Source of the DNA: an uncultured Anaerolineales bacterium
GTDB taxonomy: Bacteria; Chloroflexota; Anaerolineae; Anaerolineales; Villigracilaceae
DNA: 37,279 nt
Direction: 5' to 3'
Assembly (NCBI GenBank): GCA_937928015.1
Contig: CALFXA010000175.1
Location: forward strand, 1 to 37,279
Shown: positions 30,514 through 37,279 of the stretch, piece by piece
Position numbering within the stretch: position 1 is the first letter of the stretch
How the letters are laid out: each line of letters starts with the position of its first letter
Made by a program: the position numbers and the translations under genes
Notes under the pieces: model-generated
The model's input: only the letters and a program-made list of their open reading frames with translations
Database searches by the model: none
Told to the model about the DNA's origin: nothing

Positions 30514-33417
30514 ATGGTTTTTGAGAAGAATGGAATCCCGCAGCAAGACTGGCACGCATTGGACGCGAGGGAAGTCCTGCGTCACCTGCAGGTGGAGGAG
30601 AATGGTCTCACCAGCGCGGAGGCGGCCAGCCGTCTCACGCAGTATGGGGAAAATCAACTTCGGGAGGCGCCGCGTCCCACCTTCTGGCACATGCTTTGGG
30701 AACAGTTGAACAATTTCGTGGTCATCCTGTTGATCGTGGCCTCGGTCATCTCGGCCCTGTTGGGAGACTACGTCGAGGCGGCGGCCATCCTGGCTATCGT
30801 GGTGCTGAATTCGGTGCTGGGCATCGTCCAGGAACGCAGCGCGGAGGAAGCCCTGGCAGCCCTCAAGAAATTGGCCGCGCCCGACGCGCAAGTCATCCGC
30901 GATGGACATCGACAGGCAGTCCCCGCCCGCAGCCTGGTCCCCGGCGACATCGTCTACCTCGAAGCCGGGAATTACGTCCCCGCTGACGTGCGCCTGCTGG
31001 AAGCCGTCAACCTGCGCATCGAGGAGGCCTCGCTGACCGGCGAGTCGCTGCCCGTGCAGAAGAACGCCGTCACGGTGCTCGATGAAAATGTCCCGCTGGG
31101 TGACCGCAAGAACACAGCCTTCATGGGCACGTTGGTTTCCTACGGACGCGGACGCGGCGTGGTGGTCAGCACGGGCATGCACACCCAGTTGGGCCTGATC
31201 GCGTCCATGCTGCAAAACGTCGAGGCGGAGGAGACTCCGCTTCAGCGCCGCCTCGACCAGTTGGGCAAGACGCTCAGCATCGGCTCGCTCATCCTGGTTG
31301 CCATCGTCTTCGTCGTGGCGCTCTTCAATTACACCGACGTCAGCCATATCTCGAATGGATTCCTCGGCTATCTCAAGGACTATGCAGCGGAAATCACCGA
31401 GGTCTTCATCATCGCCGTCAGCCTGGCCATCGCCGCTGTGCCCGAAGGCCTGCCCGCCGTCGTGACGATTTCGCTGGCGCTTGGCATGCGGGAAATGATC
31501 CGCCGCCACGCGCTCATCCGCAAATTGTCCTCGGTGGAGACGCTCGGCTCGGCCACCACCATCTGCTCCGATAAGACCGGCACCCTGACCCAAAACGAGA
31601 TGACCGTCACCCGCCTTTGGGCCGATGGTCAGTTCATCGACGTGACGGGAACTGGCTACGTGCCCAAGGGCGAATTTCAAATCGATCGCAAGACCGTGGA
31701 TTTGAATCAATATCCCGCCGTGCTGACGGCCCTGTGGCTGGGCGTGCTCAACAACGACGCTGAAATCGAGACCACCGGTGAGAACGAAGGTTCGCAGACC
31801 TATCGCATCGTCGGCGACCCAACCGAGGGAGCCCTGCTGGTGGCCGCCGCCAAGGCGGGCGCTCCGCATATCCAACTCGATGAGGCTTATCCGCGCGAGA
31901 ACGAGGTGCCCTTCGACTCGGAACGCAAGCGCATGATCACGATCCATAATGTGAGCGAGCCGCATCCCGAAGATCCTTCGCCTTTCTACAATCAGAATCA
32001 CAAAGACTGGGATGTGATCGCCGTCAAGGGCGCGCCCGACGTGGTGCTGAATCTGTGCTCCAAATATCAGGCTATGAACGACGAGGTCAAGCAACTCGAT
32101 CCGCTGGCGCGTGAACGCATCCTGGCCGCCAATGACGACATGACGAAGGATGCCCTGCGCGTGCTGGGACTGGCCTACCGCGTCGTCAAGGACGTGCCCG
32201 ACAACCCCGAAGACATCAAGACCGAGGAACTGGAAAAGGAACTGGTTTTTGCGGGCCTGGTCGGTATGATCGACCCCGCCCGCGCCGAAGTCAAGCCCGC
32301 GCTTGAGAAGGCGCGCCATGCGGGCATCCGCACCGTCATGATCACAGGTGACTATCCGAACACCGCGCGCGCCATCGCCGAGGACATCGGCCTGCTGACG
32401 CCCGGGCACATGGTCCGCACGGGCGCGGAACTGGACTCCATGTCCGACGAGGAACTCAAACGCGAGATTGAAATCACGGATGTGTTTGCGCGCGTCTCGC
32501 CCGAGCACAAGATGCGCATCGTCGATGCGCTGCAAGCCAACGACGAGATCGTCGCCATGACGGGCGACGGCGTCAATGACGCACCCGCCATCAAGCGCGC
32601 CGACATCGGCGTGGCGATGGGCATCACAGGCACCGATGTGGCCAAGGAAACCGCCGACATGGTGCTGACCGACGACAACTACGCCAGCATCGTCTCGGCC
32701 GTCGAGCAAGGCCGCATCATCTACTCGAACATCCGCAAGTTCGTGTTCTTCCTGCTATCCTCCAACGTAGCCGAGATCATGATCATCTTCCTCGCCACGC
32801 TGGCAGGCCTGCCCGCCCCGCTGACCGCCATCCAACTCTTGTGGCTGAACCTGATCACCGACGGTGCTCCCGCCCTGGCCCTCGCCATGGAAAAGGGCGA
32901 CCCCGACATCATGGACCACAAGCCGCGCTCGAAGAAGGAACCCATCATCAACCGCTCGATGGGCCTGGGCATCTTCATCCAGACCATCGCACAGACTTCG
33001 GCCGTGCTGATCGCCTTCAGCCTCGGCCTGATCTGGCACCTCGAAGCAGGCGCACAAGTGGTCGGGAATCCCTTCCTCTACATCCTCCAGCACGATTGGC
33101 GCGGCATCGACGTGCAGACCGCCGAGACGATGGCCTTTGCCACACTCTCGCTGGCCGAATTGTTCCGCGCCTACACCGTCCGCTCGGAACGCGCCTCGAT
33201 CTTCCGCATCGGCGTGTTCTCGAACAAGTGGATGCAGTACGCCGTGGGTGCTTCGATCTTCCTGTTGGTCGTCGTCACCGCCGTGCCCTTCCTCCAGCCG
33301 ATCTTCAACACCCACTTCCCCAGCCCGCAAGAATGGGGCACCATCGTCGGTCTGGCGCTGATCCCTGCCATTGCCGAGGAGATTACCAAGTTCTTCCTGC
33401 GACGGACAGACAAGTAA
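30514..33417 (+). CDS. P-type (P2A, SERCA/PMR1-like) cation-transporting ATPase, probably Mn2+/Ca2+ export
   Basis: A 967-residue P2-type ATPase. The N-terminal cation-ATPase domain (~10-80), A-domain TGES (175-178), helix-4 motif AVPEGLP (Glu311), phosphorylation site CSDKTGTLT (Asp353), the hinge [15 protein letters not shown] and ten membrane helices are all present. Ion-site residues of the SERCA type are retained: SSNVAE in helix 5, NLITDG in helix 6, and an acidic residue in helix 8 (SLAELFRAY). The yybP-ykoY riboswitch just upstream points to Mn2+ as the physiological signal, and a Lactococcus P-type ATPase (YoaB) is controlled the same way. AAGGAG at 30502-30507 precedes the ATG at 30514. 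It ends in a strong terminator. Confidence 0.95.
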   Translation: MVFEKNGIPQQDWHALDAREVLRHLQVEENGLTSAEAASRLTQYGENQLREAPRPTFWHMLWEQLNNFVVILLIVASVISALLGDYVEAAAILAIVVLNSVLGIVQERSAEEALAALKKLAAPDAQVIRDGHRQAVPARSLVPGDIVYLEAGNYVPADVRLLEAVNLRIEEASLTGESLPVQKNAVTVLDENVPLGDRKNTAFMGTLVSYGRGRGVVVSTGMHTQLGLIASMLQNVEAEETPLQRRLDQLGKTLSIGSLILVAIVFVVALFNYTDVSHISNGFLGYLKDYAAEITEVFIIAVSLAIAAVPEGLPAVVTISLALGMREMIRRHALIRKLSSVETLGSATTICSDKTGTLTQNEMTVTRLWADGQFIDVTGTGYVPKGEFQIDRKTVDLNQYPAVLTALWLGVLNNDAEIETTGENEGSQTYRIVGDPTEGALLVAAAKAGAPHIQLDEAYPRENEVPFDSERKRMITIHNVSEPHPEDPSPFYNQNHKDWDVIAVKGAPDVVLNLCSKYQAMNDEVKQLDPLARERILAANDDMTKDALRVLGLAYRVVKDVPDNPEDIKTEELEKELVFAGLVGMIDPARAEVKPALEKARHAGIRTVMITGDYPNTARAIAEDIGLLTPGHMVRTGAELDSMSDEELKREIEITDVFARVSPEHKMRIVDALQANDEIVAMTGDGVNDAPAIKRADIGVAMGITGTDVAKETADMVLTDDNYASIVSAVEQGRIIYSNIRKFVFFLLSSNVAEIMIIFLATLAGLPAPLTAIQLLWLNLITDGAPALALAMEKGDPDIMDHKPRSKKEPIINRSMGLGIFIQTIAQTSAVLIAFSLGLIWHLEAGAQVVGNPFLYILQHDWRGIDVQTAETMAFATLSLAELFRAYTVRSERASIFRIGVFSNKWMQYAVGASIFLLVVVTAVPFLQPIFNTHFPSPQEWGTIVGLALIPAIAEEITKFFLRRTDK

Positions 33418-33426
33418 ATTAGCTCC

Positions 33427-33463
33427 AAGTGAGGCGGACCTTTGAGGTCCGCCTCACTTTTTC
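33427..33463 (+). terminator. Intrinsic terminator of the P-type ATPase gene
   Basis: AAGTGAGGCGGACC (33427-33440) pairs perfectly with GGTCCGCCTCACTT (33446-33459) over a 5-nt loop, then a T-run. Confidence 0.93.
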
Positions 33464-33467
33464 TCCA

Positions 33468-33476
33468 TGCTACAAT
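33468..33476 (+). promoter_or_regulatory. Extended -10 promoter of the SDR gene, leaderless geometry
   Basis: TGCTACAAT (TGn plus TACAAT at 33471-33476) ends exactly 6 nt before the A of the ATG at 33483, so that A should be the +1 base. No Shine-Dalgarno is present. The terminator of the preceding gene lies just upstream, where the -35 would be. Confidence 0.65.
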
Positions 33477-33482
33477 TAACAC

Positions 33483-34256
33483 ATGGACCTACAACTCGCT
33501 GACAAAGTTGCCATTGTTACTGGCGCGAGCCGCGGCATCGGACGCGCCATCGCCGAGACGCTCTCCGCCGAGGGGATGCGCCTCGTCCTGGCGGCACGCT
33601 CGCGCGAACATTTGGAGTCCCTGTCCGCTGCGCTGCCGACCGAGAGCCTGGTCCTGCCCATTGACCTGAGCCAGCCCCAGGCGGCGGAAACGGTCGTCGA
33701 GGCGGCACTCGAACGGTTCGGCGCCATCGACCTGTTGGTCAACAACGCAGGCGCCACCCAGCGCGGCGACTTCCTCACACTGACCGACGAGCAATGGGCC
33801 GACGGCTACGCCCTGAAATTCTTCGGCGCGATGAGACTGTGCCGTGCCGCATGGAGTCACCTGCAAGCCAGCCGCGGGAGCATCGTCAACATCATCGGCA
33901 TCGGCGGGCGGACGGGCAGCGCCGAGTTCGCCATCGGCGGGACGGTCAACGCAGCGCTGATGAACCTGACCAAGGTCCTCGCAGACCGTGGGATCAAGGA
34001 CGGTGTGCGCGTCAACGCAATCAACCCTGGCTCGATTGCCACGGAAAGATTGCAGGTGCGCATCCGCACCTTGATGAAGGAAAAGAACCTCAACGAAGAG
34101 GAAGCCACGCGCCAGATAGCATCCAGACTGGGCATTGCCCGCTTCGGCCAGCCCGAAGAGATCGCCCGCGCCGTGGCCTACCTCGCCTCCCCACAAGCGG
34201 ATTACATCCAGGGCGCGATTATAGACATCGATGGAGGAGCCACAAGAACTCTATGA
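33483..34256 (+). CDS. Short-chain dehydrogenase/reductase-fold protein lacking the YxxxK pair
   Basis: A 257-residue classical SDR fold. Cofactor motifs are intact: TGASRGIG (13-20), NNAG (87-90) and NPGSIATERL after the sixth strand; the length and C-terminal GAIIDIDGG are normal. The active site is not: where Ser, Tyr and Lys should stand (VNIxSxxG ... YxxSKAAL) the protein has GIGG, then AIGGTVNAAL, with Gly near 139, Gly at 152 and Asn at 156. Either the protein uses other residues (Phe149 lies close) or it is a non-catalytic NAD(P)-binding protein. The start is leaderless in form. It overlaps the following gene by ATGA. Confidence 0.87.
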   Translation: MDLQLADKVAIVTGASRGIGRAIAETLSAEGMRLVLAARSREHLESLSAALPTESLVLPIDLSQPQAAETVVEAALERFGAIDLLVNNAGATQRGDFLTLTDEQWADGYALKFFGAMRLCRAAWSHLQASRGSIVNIIGIGGRTGSAEFAIGGTVNAALMNLTKVLADRGIKDGVRVNAINPGSIATERLQVRIRTLMKEKNLNEEEATRQIASRLGIARFGQPEEIARAVAYLASPQADYIQGAIIDIDGGATRTL

Positions 34257-34618
34257 CCGACTTCACCCCCATCCACTTCTATGACCACGTCATCGAGCCC
34301 ATCTTCGACACGCCCCCCGCACTCGAAAAATCACCTACCTGCCCGCAAGGATTCATCTGGGAGGAGCGCACCTATCGCGTGACCGAGATGATGTCCGAGT
34401 GGAGCGACTTCACCCGCCGCGGCAGGATGGCGCGCAACATGCGTCCCAGCCACGCGTCCGTGGCGGCCACGCGTGGGTCGCTGGGCGTGGGCCGCTTCTA
34501 CTTCCGCGTCCGCACCGACTCGGGTCAGGTCTTCGACCTCTACTATGACCGCGCCCCACAGGATGCCGACCGCCGCAAGGGACAGTGGTTTCTGTACCGC
34601 GAGTTGAAAGAAGACTAA
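34253..34618 (+). CDS. DUF6504-like small protein
   Basis: A 121-residue soluble protein, MTDFTPIHFYDHVIEPIF..., whose ATG overlaps the SDR stop (ATGA), so it is translated by coupling. Its core runs GFIWEERTYRVTEMMSEWSDF, then GVGRFYFRVRTDSGQVFDLYYDRAP and ends QWFLYRELKED. This order (aromatic PxxFxWxxxxYxVxxVLxxW, then RxYxRVRTxxGxVFxLYYD, then WxLxRxxD) resembles the DUF6504 family, which is of unknown function. A middle basic segment RRGRMARNMRPSH may bind nucleic acid or be an inserted loop. No membrane helix is present. It ends in a terminator. Confidence 0.72.
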   Translation: MTDFTPIHFYDHVIEPIFDTPPALEKSPTCPQGFIWEERTYRVTEMMSEWSDFTRRGRMARNMRPSHASVAATRGSLGVGRFYFRVRTDSGQVFDLYYDRAPQDADRRKGQWFLYRELKED

Positions 34619-34632
34619 TCTTTTTTGAATCA

Positions 34633-34676
34633 AAAAACAAGGCTCGCTCCTAAATGGGCTGAGCCTTGTTTTCGTT
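34633..34676. terminator. Bidirectional intrinsic terminator
   Basis: AAAACAAGGCTC (34634-34645) with GAGCCTTGTTTT (34661-34672), 15-nt loop, T-rich flanks both ways. It separates the convergent DUF6504-like gene and the antiporter operon. Confidence 0.9.
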
Positions 34677-34690
34677 TCGAGCAAAAATTG

Positions 34691-34951
34691 TTACACCTGC
34701 TCGAAGCGTTCCACAGGGACCACGAACAGCGTGGCGCGCGGCTGGGCCGTGCTCGACCCAAGCCTGGCGCGCATCAGACCGATGGCCTCGTCCACATGGC
34801 TATCATCCACGCCCACCAGCAGGGTGACCACACCGCTGCGCAGGAATCCGCCTGTGGAGGCGATGCGCGTCACGCGGAAGGCTCCGCCCGTCAAGGCCTG
34901 GGTCAGAGCATCGGCGTCCTGATCCTTCACGATTACGATGATCATCTTCAT
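34691..34951 (-). CDS. Cyclic-di-AMP receptor-like PII-superfamily protein (DarA/PstA family), short form
   Basis: An 86-residue protein of the CdAMP_rec (PF06153) family. MKMIIVIVKDQDADALTQAL and the signature FRVTRIASTGGFLRSG (residues 25-40) match DarA/PstA closely, including Arg26, Thr28 and the GGFL that contact c-di-AMP in that family. It then runs LLVGVDDSHVDEAIGLMRARL directly to the closing strand ATLFVVPVERFEQV, so the long loop (~25 residues) that usual ~110-residue members carry is missing, and the Asn after the signature (NTT) is Val. Members form trimers. It is the last gene of the antiporter operon, 2 nt after the longer paralogue. It likely senses a cyclic dinucleotide and acts on a partner protein. 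Confidence 0.85.
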   Translation of the reverse strand: MKMIIVIVKDQDADALTQALTGGAFRVTRIASTGGFLRSGVVTLLVGVDDSHVDEAIGLMRARLGSSTAQPRATLFVVPVERFEQV

Positions 34952-34953
34952 GG

Positions 34954-35292
34954 CTAGATCTCCTCAAAGCGTTCGACTGGCAGAATGAAAACGGTGGCCC
35001 CGCCCACGGTCACGGGGACGGGCGCAGGCATCGGCATGGGCGAGCCTTCCAACGGCAGGGTCATGTATTCCATGCGCTGACGGCAGGTCTCATGCAGGGT
35101 ATCTAACACGGTTTGCTCACTGCCTTCGGGCAGGCCGATCAACAGGGTCGCGTTGCGGCGTCCTAAAAAACCGCCAGCGCTCGCCAGGTACACCACCGAC
35201 GCGCCTAATTGCTCCACGGCGCGCACAGCCGTATCCTGATCCTGCTCCTGCACCACCGCCAGCACCAAAGACCGAATCTTCTCATTGTTCAT
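34954..35292 (-). CDS. Cyclic-di-AMP receptor-like PII-superfamily protein (DarA/PstA family), long form
   Basis: A 112-residue paralogue of the preceding protein, normal length for the family. It starts at the ATG at 35292 (MNNEKIRSLVLAVVQEQDQD), 11 nt inside the end of the PII-like gene, and keeps the signature in changed form: YLASAGGFLGRRNATLL, with Ser and Val where the short form has Arg26 and Thr28, but with the Asn that the short form lacks. The long loop is present and rich in Pro and Met (GSPMPMPAPVPVTVGG), ending ATVFILPVERFEEI. The complementary residues of the two paralogues raise the possibility of a mixed trimer. Ligand binding is inferred from family only. Confidence 0.8.
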   Translation of the reverse strand: MNNEKIRSLVLAVVQEQDQDTAVRAVEQLGASVVYLASAGGFLGRRNATLLIGLPEGSEQTVLDTLHETCRQRMEYMTLPLEGSPMPMPAPVPVTVGGATVFILPVERFEEI

Positions 35293-35647
35293 GGGGCTTC
35301 CCTTTCTGTAAACCATAGGCCTCCGCTACAGGCAGCACCATCAGCACTCCCGTATCGGGATCTTCCAGATTACCCACTACGCGCCGCGTGGCCGTCACCA
35401 ACGCATCCACCAGCGCATGATCCGAGACGGTGGTGAACAACGTTCGGCTAAGTGCCTCGGGGGCCTCGTAAAAATCGTCCAGCGAAGGCATCAGCGGAAT
35501 ATCGTCGCGGATGCCGCTCTTTTGGCGGATGCGCCCCAGCCCGGTGCTGAAGAGGACGGTCACCCCGCCCACGCCTTCCGCCTCCCAGGCCGCCAACACC
35601 TCCTCCAGATAATCGGGGTCGTGCAAGACGAACAAAACCAGATACAT
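35282..35647 (-). CDS. PII-like signalling protein
   Basis: A 121-residue protein with the PII ferredoxin-like pattern: strand MYLVLFVLHD, helix YLEEVLAAWEAEGVGGVTVL, a loop (GLGRIRQKSGIRDDIPLMPSLDDFYEAPEAL) in the place of the T-loop, then LSRTLFTTVSDHALVDALVTATRRVVG and DTGVLMVLPVAEAYGL. The uridylylation Tyr and canonical ATP loop of GlnB are not recognisable, so it is a divergent, PII-like relative as found beside transporters (SbtB, CutA-like groups). Its ATG at 35647 overlaps the antiporter stop by one base (TGATG), with AGGAGG upstream, so the two are made together. It may bind and gate the antiporter; that is inference from context. Confidence 0.65.
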   Translation of the reverse strand: MYLVLFVLHDPDYLEEVLAAWEAEGVGGVTVLFSTGLGRIRQKSGIRDDIPLMPSLDDFYEAPEALSRTLFTTVSDHALVDALVTATRRVVGNLEDPDTGVLMVLPVAEAYGLQKGKPHEQ

Positions 35648-36900
35648 CAGGATTCCTCCTTGGGCGATTCCACATGGACCACTACCTGTTCCCGTTTCGA
35701 CGGTCTTTCCGCCACCCGCGACTGGGACCGCGCGAAGAGCGCCCGCAGCAAGGGTGGCGTGACCAGCGTGCTGACCAATACCATGGCCACGATGGCCGAA
35801 AACTCAGAGTCCGTCACCAGGCCCTGACGCACGCCCACGCTCGCCACGATCAACCCCACCTCGCCGCGCGAGATCATGCCCGCGCCCAACTGCGTCGACT
35901 CGAGCGTAGACAAGCCTCCCATCCTCGCTCCCAGCCCTGAACCAATCCACTTTCCCAGCACGGCAATCACGATGATGACCAGCGCCATCCAATAGGCTTC
36001 AGTCTGTAACGCGCGCACATTGACCGTCAGCCCGATATTGACGAAGAAGATCGGCACGAACAGGCCATAAGCCATCGCATGAAAACCGCCTTCAATACGC
36101 TCTTTCTCGGGCACTCGCGCGGTCATCAACCCTGCCAGGAAGGCGCCCGTGATGGCGGCCATTCCGCCCAATAATTCCGCAGCCAGGCCGTAGGTCAGCA
36201 TGACCACCAGCGCCAGGGTCAACGCGCCCTGGCTGATCGGCAGGCGCGCAATGCGATGAACCAGCCACGGCAGGGCCCACAAACCAAAAGCTACCGAAAG
36301 CACCAGGAAGGCCATCATGCGCACGGCGATCAAGCCCACATCCGCGAGGGAGGCGGCTCCGCTCTGCACAGCCAGGAAGACCGAGAGGAACAGGATTACC
36401 AGGATGTCGTCGAAGACGGCTGCGCCCAACAGGCTGAGTCCCACACGGCTGCGCAGGGCTTTGAGCTCGATCAACGTCTGGGCCGAGATGCTCACGGAGG
36501 TGGCACCCAGCGTCAGCCCAAGAAAGATGGAGGCGGCGGAGTCCATCCCAAACAGCGGACCAACTCCCCATCCCAGCAGGACGGGCACGACCACCCCCAG
36601 GGTCCCCGCCAGGGCCGAGACTCGTAGATTGTGAGTCAACTCGCCGAGATGCAATTCCATGCCCGCCAGGAACATCAGCAGTAACACACCCATCTCGCCC
36701 AGCTTGGCGATGAATTCGGCCAGATTTTCATCGAGGAAAGGCAGGTGCATCACGTTGAGCAGAGACGGACCGAGGAGCACACCCACCAATAGCTCACCCA
36801 GCACCGACGGCTGCCCGAATCGAATGCTGATGTAGCCCGCCATCTTGGCGGAGAGCAACAGAATCGAAAGCAGGAGGGAGAACTGGAGGAAGGCGGTCAT
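35647..36900 (-). CDS. CPA2-family cation:proton antiporter (KefB/GerN-like) without an RCK tail
   Basis: A 417-residue Na+(K+)/H+ exchanger with about 12-13 helices. The CPA2 ion site is GAAVFDDILVIL with Asp164-Asp165 in helix 5, and family marks GQPSVLGELLVGVLLGPSLL (29-48), LFLAGMELHLGEL-type helix 3 and MISRGEVGLIVASVG near the end are present. The cytoplasmic tail is only ~30 charged residues (PSKREQVVVHVESPKEES), so the RCK/TrkA regulatory domains found in KefB are absent. Control may be supplied by the three small PII-superfamily proteins encoded immediately downstream. TATACT ends 7 nt before the ATG at 36900 without a ribosome site, again leaderless in form. Confidence 0.92.
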   Translation of the reverse strand: MTAFLQFSLLLSILLLSAKMAGYISIRFGQPSVLGELLVGVLLGPSLLNVMHLPFLDENLAEFIAKLGEMGVLLLMFLAGMELHLGELTHNLRVSALAGTLGVVVPVLLGWGVGPLFGMDSAASIFLGLTLGATSVSISAQTLIELKALRSRVGLSLLGAAVFDDILVILFLSVFLAVQSGAASLADVGLIAVRMMAFLVLSVAFGLWALPWLVHRIARLPISQGALTLALVVMLTYGLAAELLGGMAAITGAFLAGLMTARVPEKERIEGGFHAMAYGLFVPIFFVNIGLTVNVRALQTEAYWMALVIIVIAVLGKWIGSGLGARMGGLSTLESTQLGAGMISRGEVGLIVASVGVRQGLVTDSEFSAIVAMVLVSTLVTPPLLRALFARSQSRVAERPSKREQVVVHVESPKEES

Positions 36901-36907
36901 TGGAAAA

Positions 36908-36913
36908 AGTATA
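36908..36913 (-). promoter_or_regulatory. Candidate -10 box of the antiporter operon, leaderless geometry
   Basis: TATACT on the minus strand ends 7 nt before the ATG at 36900. The -35 is weak (TTTCAA, 16-nt spacer). Confidence 0.5.
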
Positions 36914-36952
36914 CACGCATTTTCGGGAGTTGAAATAAATTTTAGGTTAAAT

Positions 36953-36991
36953 CCCCAAAAAACAACGCCTCTCGTGAAAACACGAGAGGCG
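36953..36991 (-). terminator. Intrinsic terminator of the gene at the right edge
   Basis: CGCCTCTCGTG (36966-36976) pairs perfectly with CACGAGAGGCG (36981-36991) over AAAA; on the minus strand it is followed by TTGTTTTTT. It ends the partial gene 36997-37248 before the antiporter promoter. Confidence 0.92.
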
Positions 36992-36996
36992 CAGGT

Positions 36997-37248
36997 TTAG
37001 TAGGGCGCGTCGCCGGGCGAGCCGCCGGGTACCTCGTGCCAGTTATCGAATACGTCCGGGCCGGTCGGGGTGACCCGTTCAGCCGAACCGCAAGCGTGCA
37101 GGTCCAATGGGATGTTGTCGAGGCGGTCATCGCGGATTTCGGTCACATAGGTACTGAGGGTCGGTGAGCCGTAGGTCGAGATGACCACATCCACCACGCT
37201 GGCGCTGCCCGCATACAGGACAACCGGGTCGCGGCTATCACCATCTCC
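36997..37248 (-). CDS. Hypothetical protein, C-terminal fragment (5' end cut by contig edge)
   Basis: The C-terminal 83 residues of a larger protein; the frame is open from the adapter boundary at 37249 to TAA at 36997. The sequence begins GDGDSRDPVVLYAGSASVVD and continues VVISTYGSPTLSTYVTEIRDDRLDN, ending DNWHEVPGGSPGDAPY. It is acidic, Gly/Pro/Ser-rich and lacks Lys, as in extracytoplasmic proteins, but no family is recognised. A GTG at 37197 could start a 66-residue protein, but the frame upstream reads as normal protein, so a larger gene is more likely. It is followed by a strong terminator. Confidence 0.6.
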   Translation of the reverse strand, partial: GDGDSRDPVVLYAGSASVVDVVISTYGSPTLSTYVTEIRDDRLDNIPLDLHACGSAERVTPTGPDVFDNWHEVPGGSPGDAPY

Positions 37249-37249
37249 G

Positions 37250-37279
37250 AGATCGGAAGAGCGTCGTGTAGGGCAAGAG
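37250..37279. other. Illumina adapter (reverse complement), not genomic
   Basis: AGATCGGAAGAGCGTCGTGT and the following bases match the reverse complement of the same TruSeq adapter as at position 1, with one mismatch in GGGCAAGAG. Genomic sequence ends at 37249. Confidence 0.97.

Noticed and set aside
29644..32709. A 1021-codon open frame antisense to the P-type ATPase and terC end
   Set aside because: Its translation is His/Asp/Arg/Gln-rich without any domain, and it is the mirror of strongly supported genes in GC-rich DNA. It has no ribosome site or promoter.
1..37279. CRISPR array, prophage, integron or transposase
   Set aside because: No regularly spaced direct repeats, no integrase, transposase or phage structural protein could be found on either strand.

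Overview
The window is 37 kb of GC-rich, gene-dense bacterial DNA whose two ends are Illumina adapter sequence (1-46 and 37250-37279), so the genomic insert is 47-37249 and neither end is a natural boundary. Gene content and style (Tat-exported sulfatase-fold proteins, anti-sigma/beta-propeller fusion, CDP-paratose epimerase-like enzyme, heterodimeric ABC exporter, many genes apparently read from leaderless mRNAs) suggest an uncultured Chloroflexota of the class Anaerolineae; that assignment is an inference from protein style and needs a database search. No phage, transposase, CRISPR array or rRNA is visible.

Layout. 47-2278: 3' end of a GH25 lysozyme gene converging on a two-gene ABC exporter operon (467-4150, minus strand). 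4257-4409: a 50-residue membrane peptide. 4468-8164: a two-TM protein, then tex with a translationally coupled APH(6)-like kinase. 8353-11119: an AT-rich orphan gene, a GH1 beta-glucosidase and rlmB. 11129-14890: two paralogous Tat-dependent sulfatase-fold proteins with a membrane protein between them. 14985-18173: an orphan secreted/anchored protein, then an epimerase, a flippase-like membrane protein and a small orphan. 18235-20034: lepA, divergent from a sigma/anti-sigma pair (20165-22371). 22518-23486: a CDF cation transporter. 23674-24010: a YjzC-like peptide with a strongly folded 5' leader. 24081-27040: pepF and ychF. 27084-27165: tRNA-Leu(CAA). 27401-33417: a 35-residue peptide with glgC, then terC, a GNAT and a P-type ATPase. 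33483-34618: an unusual SDR coupled to a DUF6504-like protein. 34691-36900: a CPA2 antiporter operon with three small PII-superfamily proteins. 36997-37248: the 3' end of an unknown gene.

The most notable points are these. (1) The antiporter operon: a CPA2 transporter with no RCK/TrkA tail is followed without gaps by one PII-like protein and two cyclic-di-AMP-receptor-like (DarA/PstA) proteins, which looks like an ion-transport control module with detached sensors. (2) A yybP-ykoY manganese riboswitch with a clear terminator switch precedes the P-type ATPase, next to terC, giving a manganese/cation export cluster. (3) At least six genes that begin transcription units have a -10-like hexamer only 6-9 nt before the ATG and no Shine-Dalgarno, pointing to leaderless mRNAs, while downstream genes carry normal AGGAG sites. 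(4) The YjzC-like gene has a leader with alternative stems and a helix hiding its ribosome site. (5) Both sulfatase-fold proteins carry Thr where the formylglycine Cys should be.
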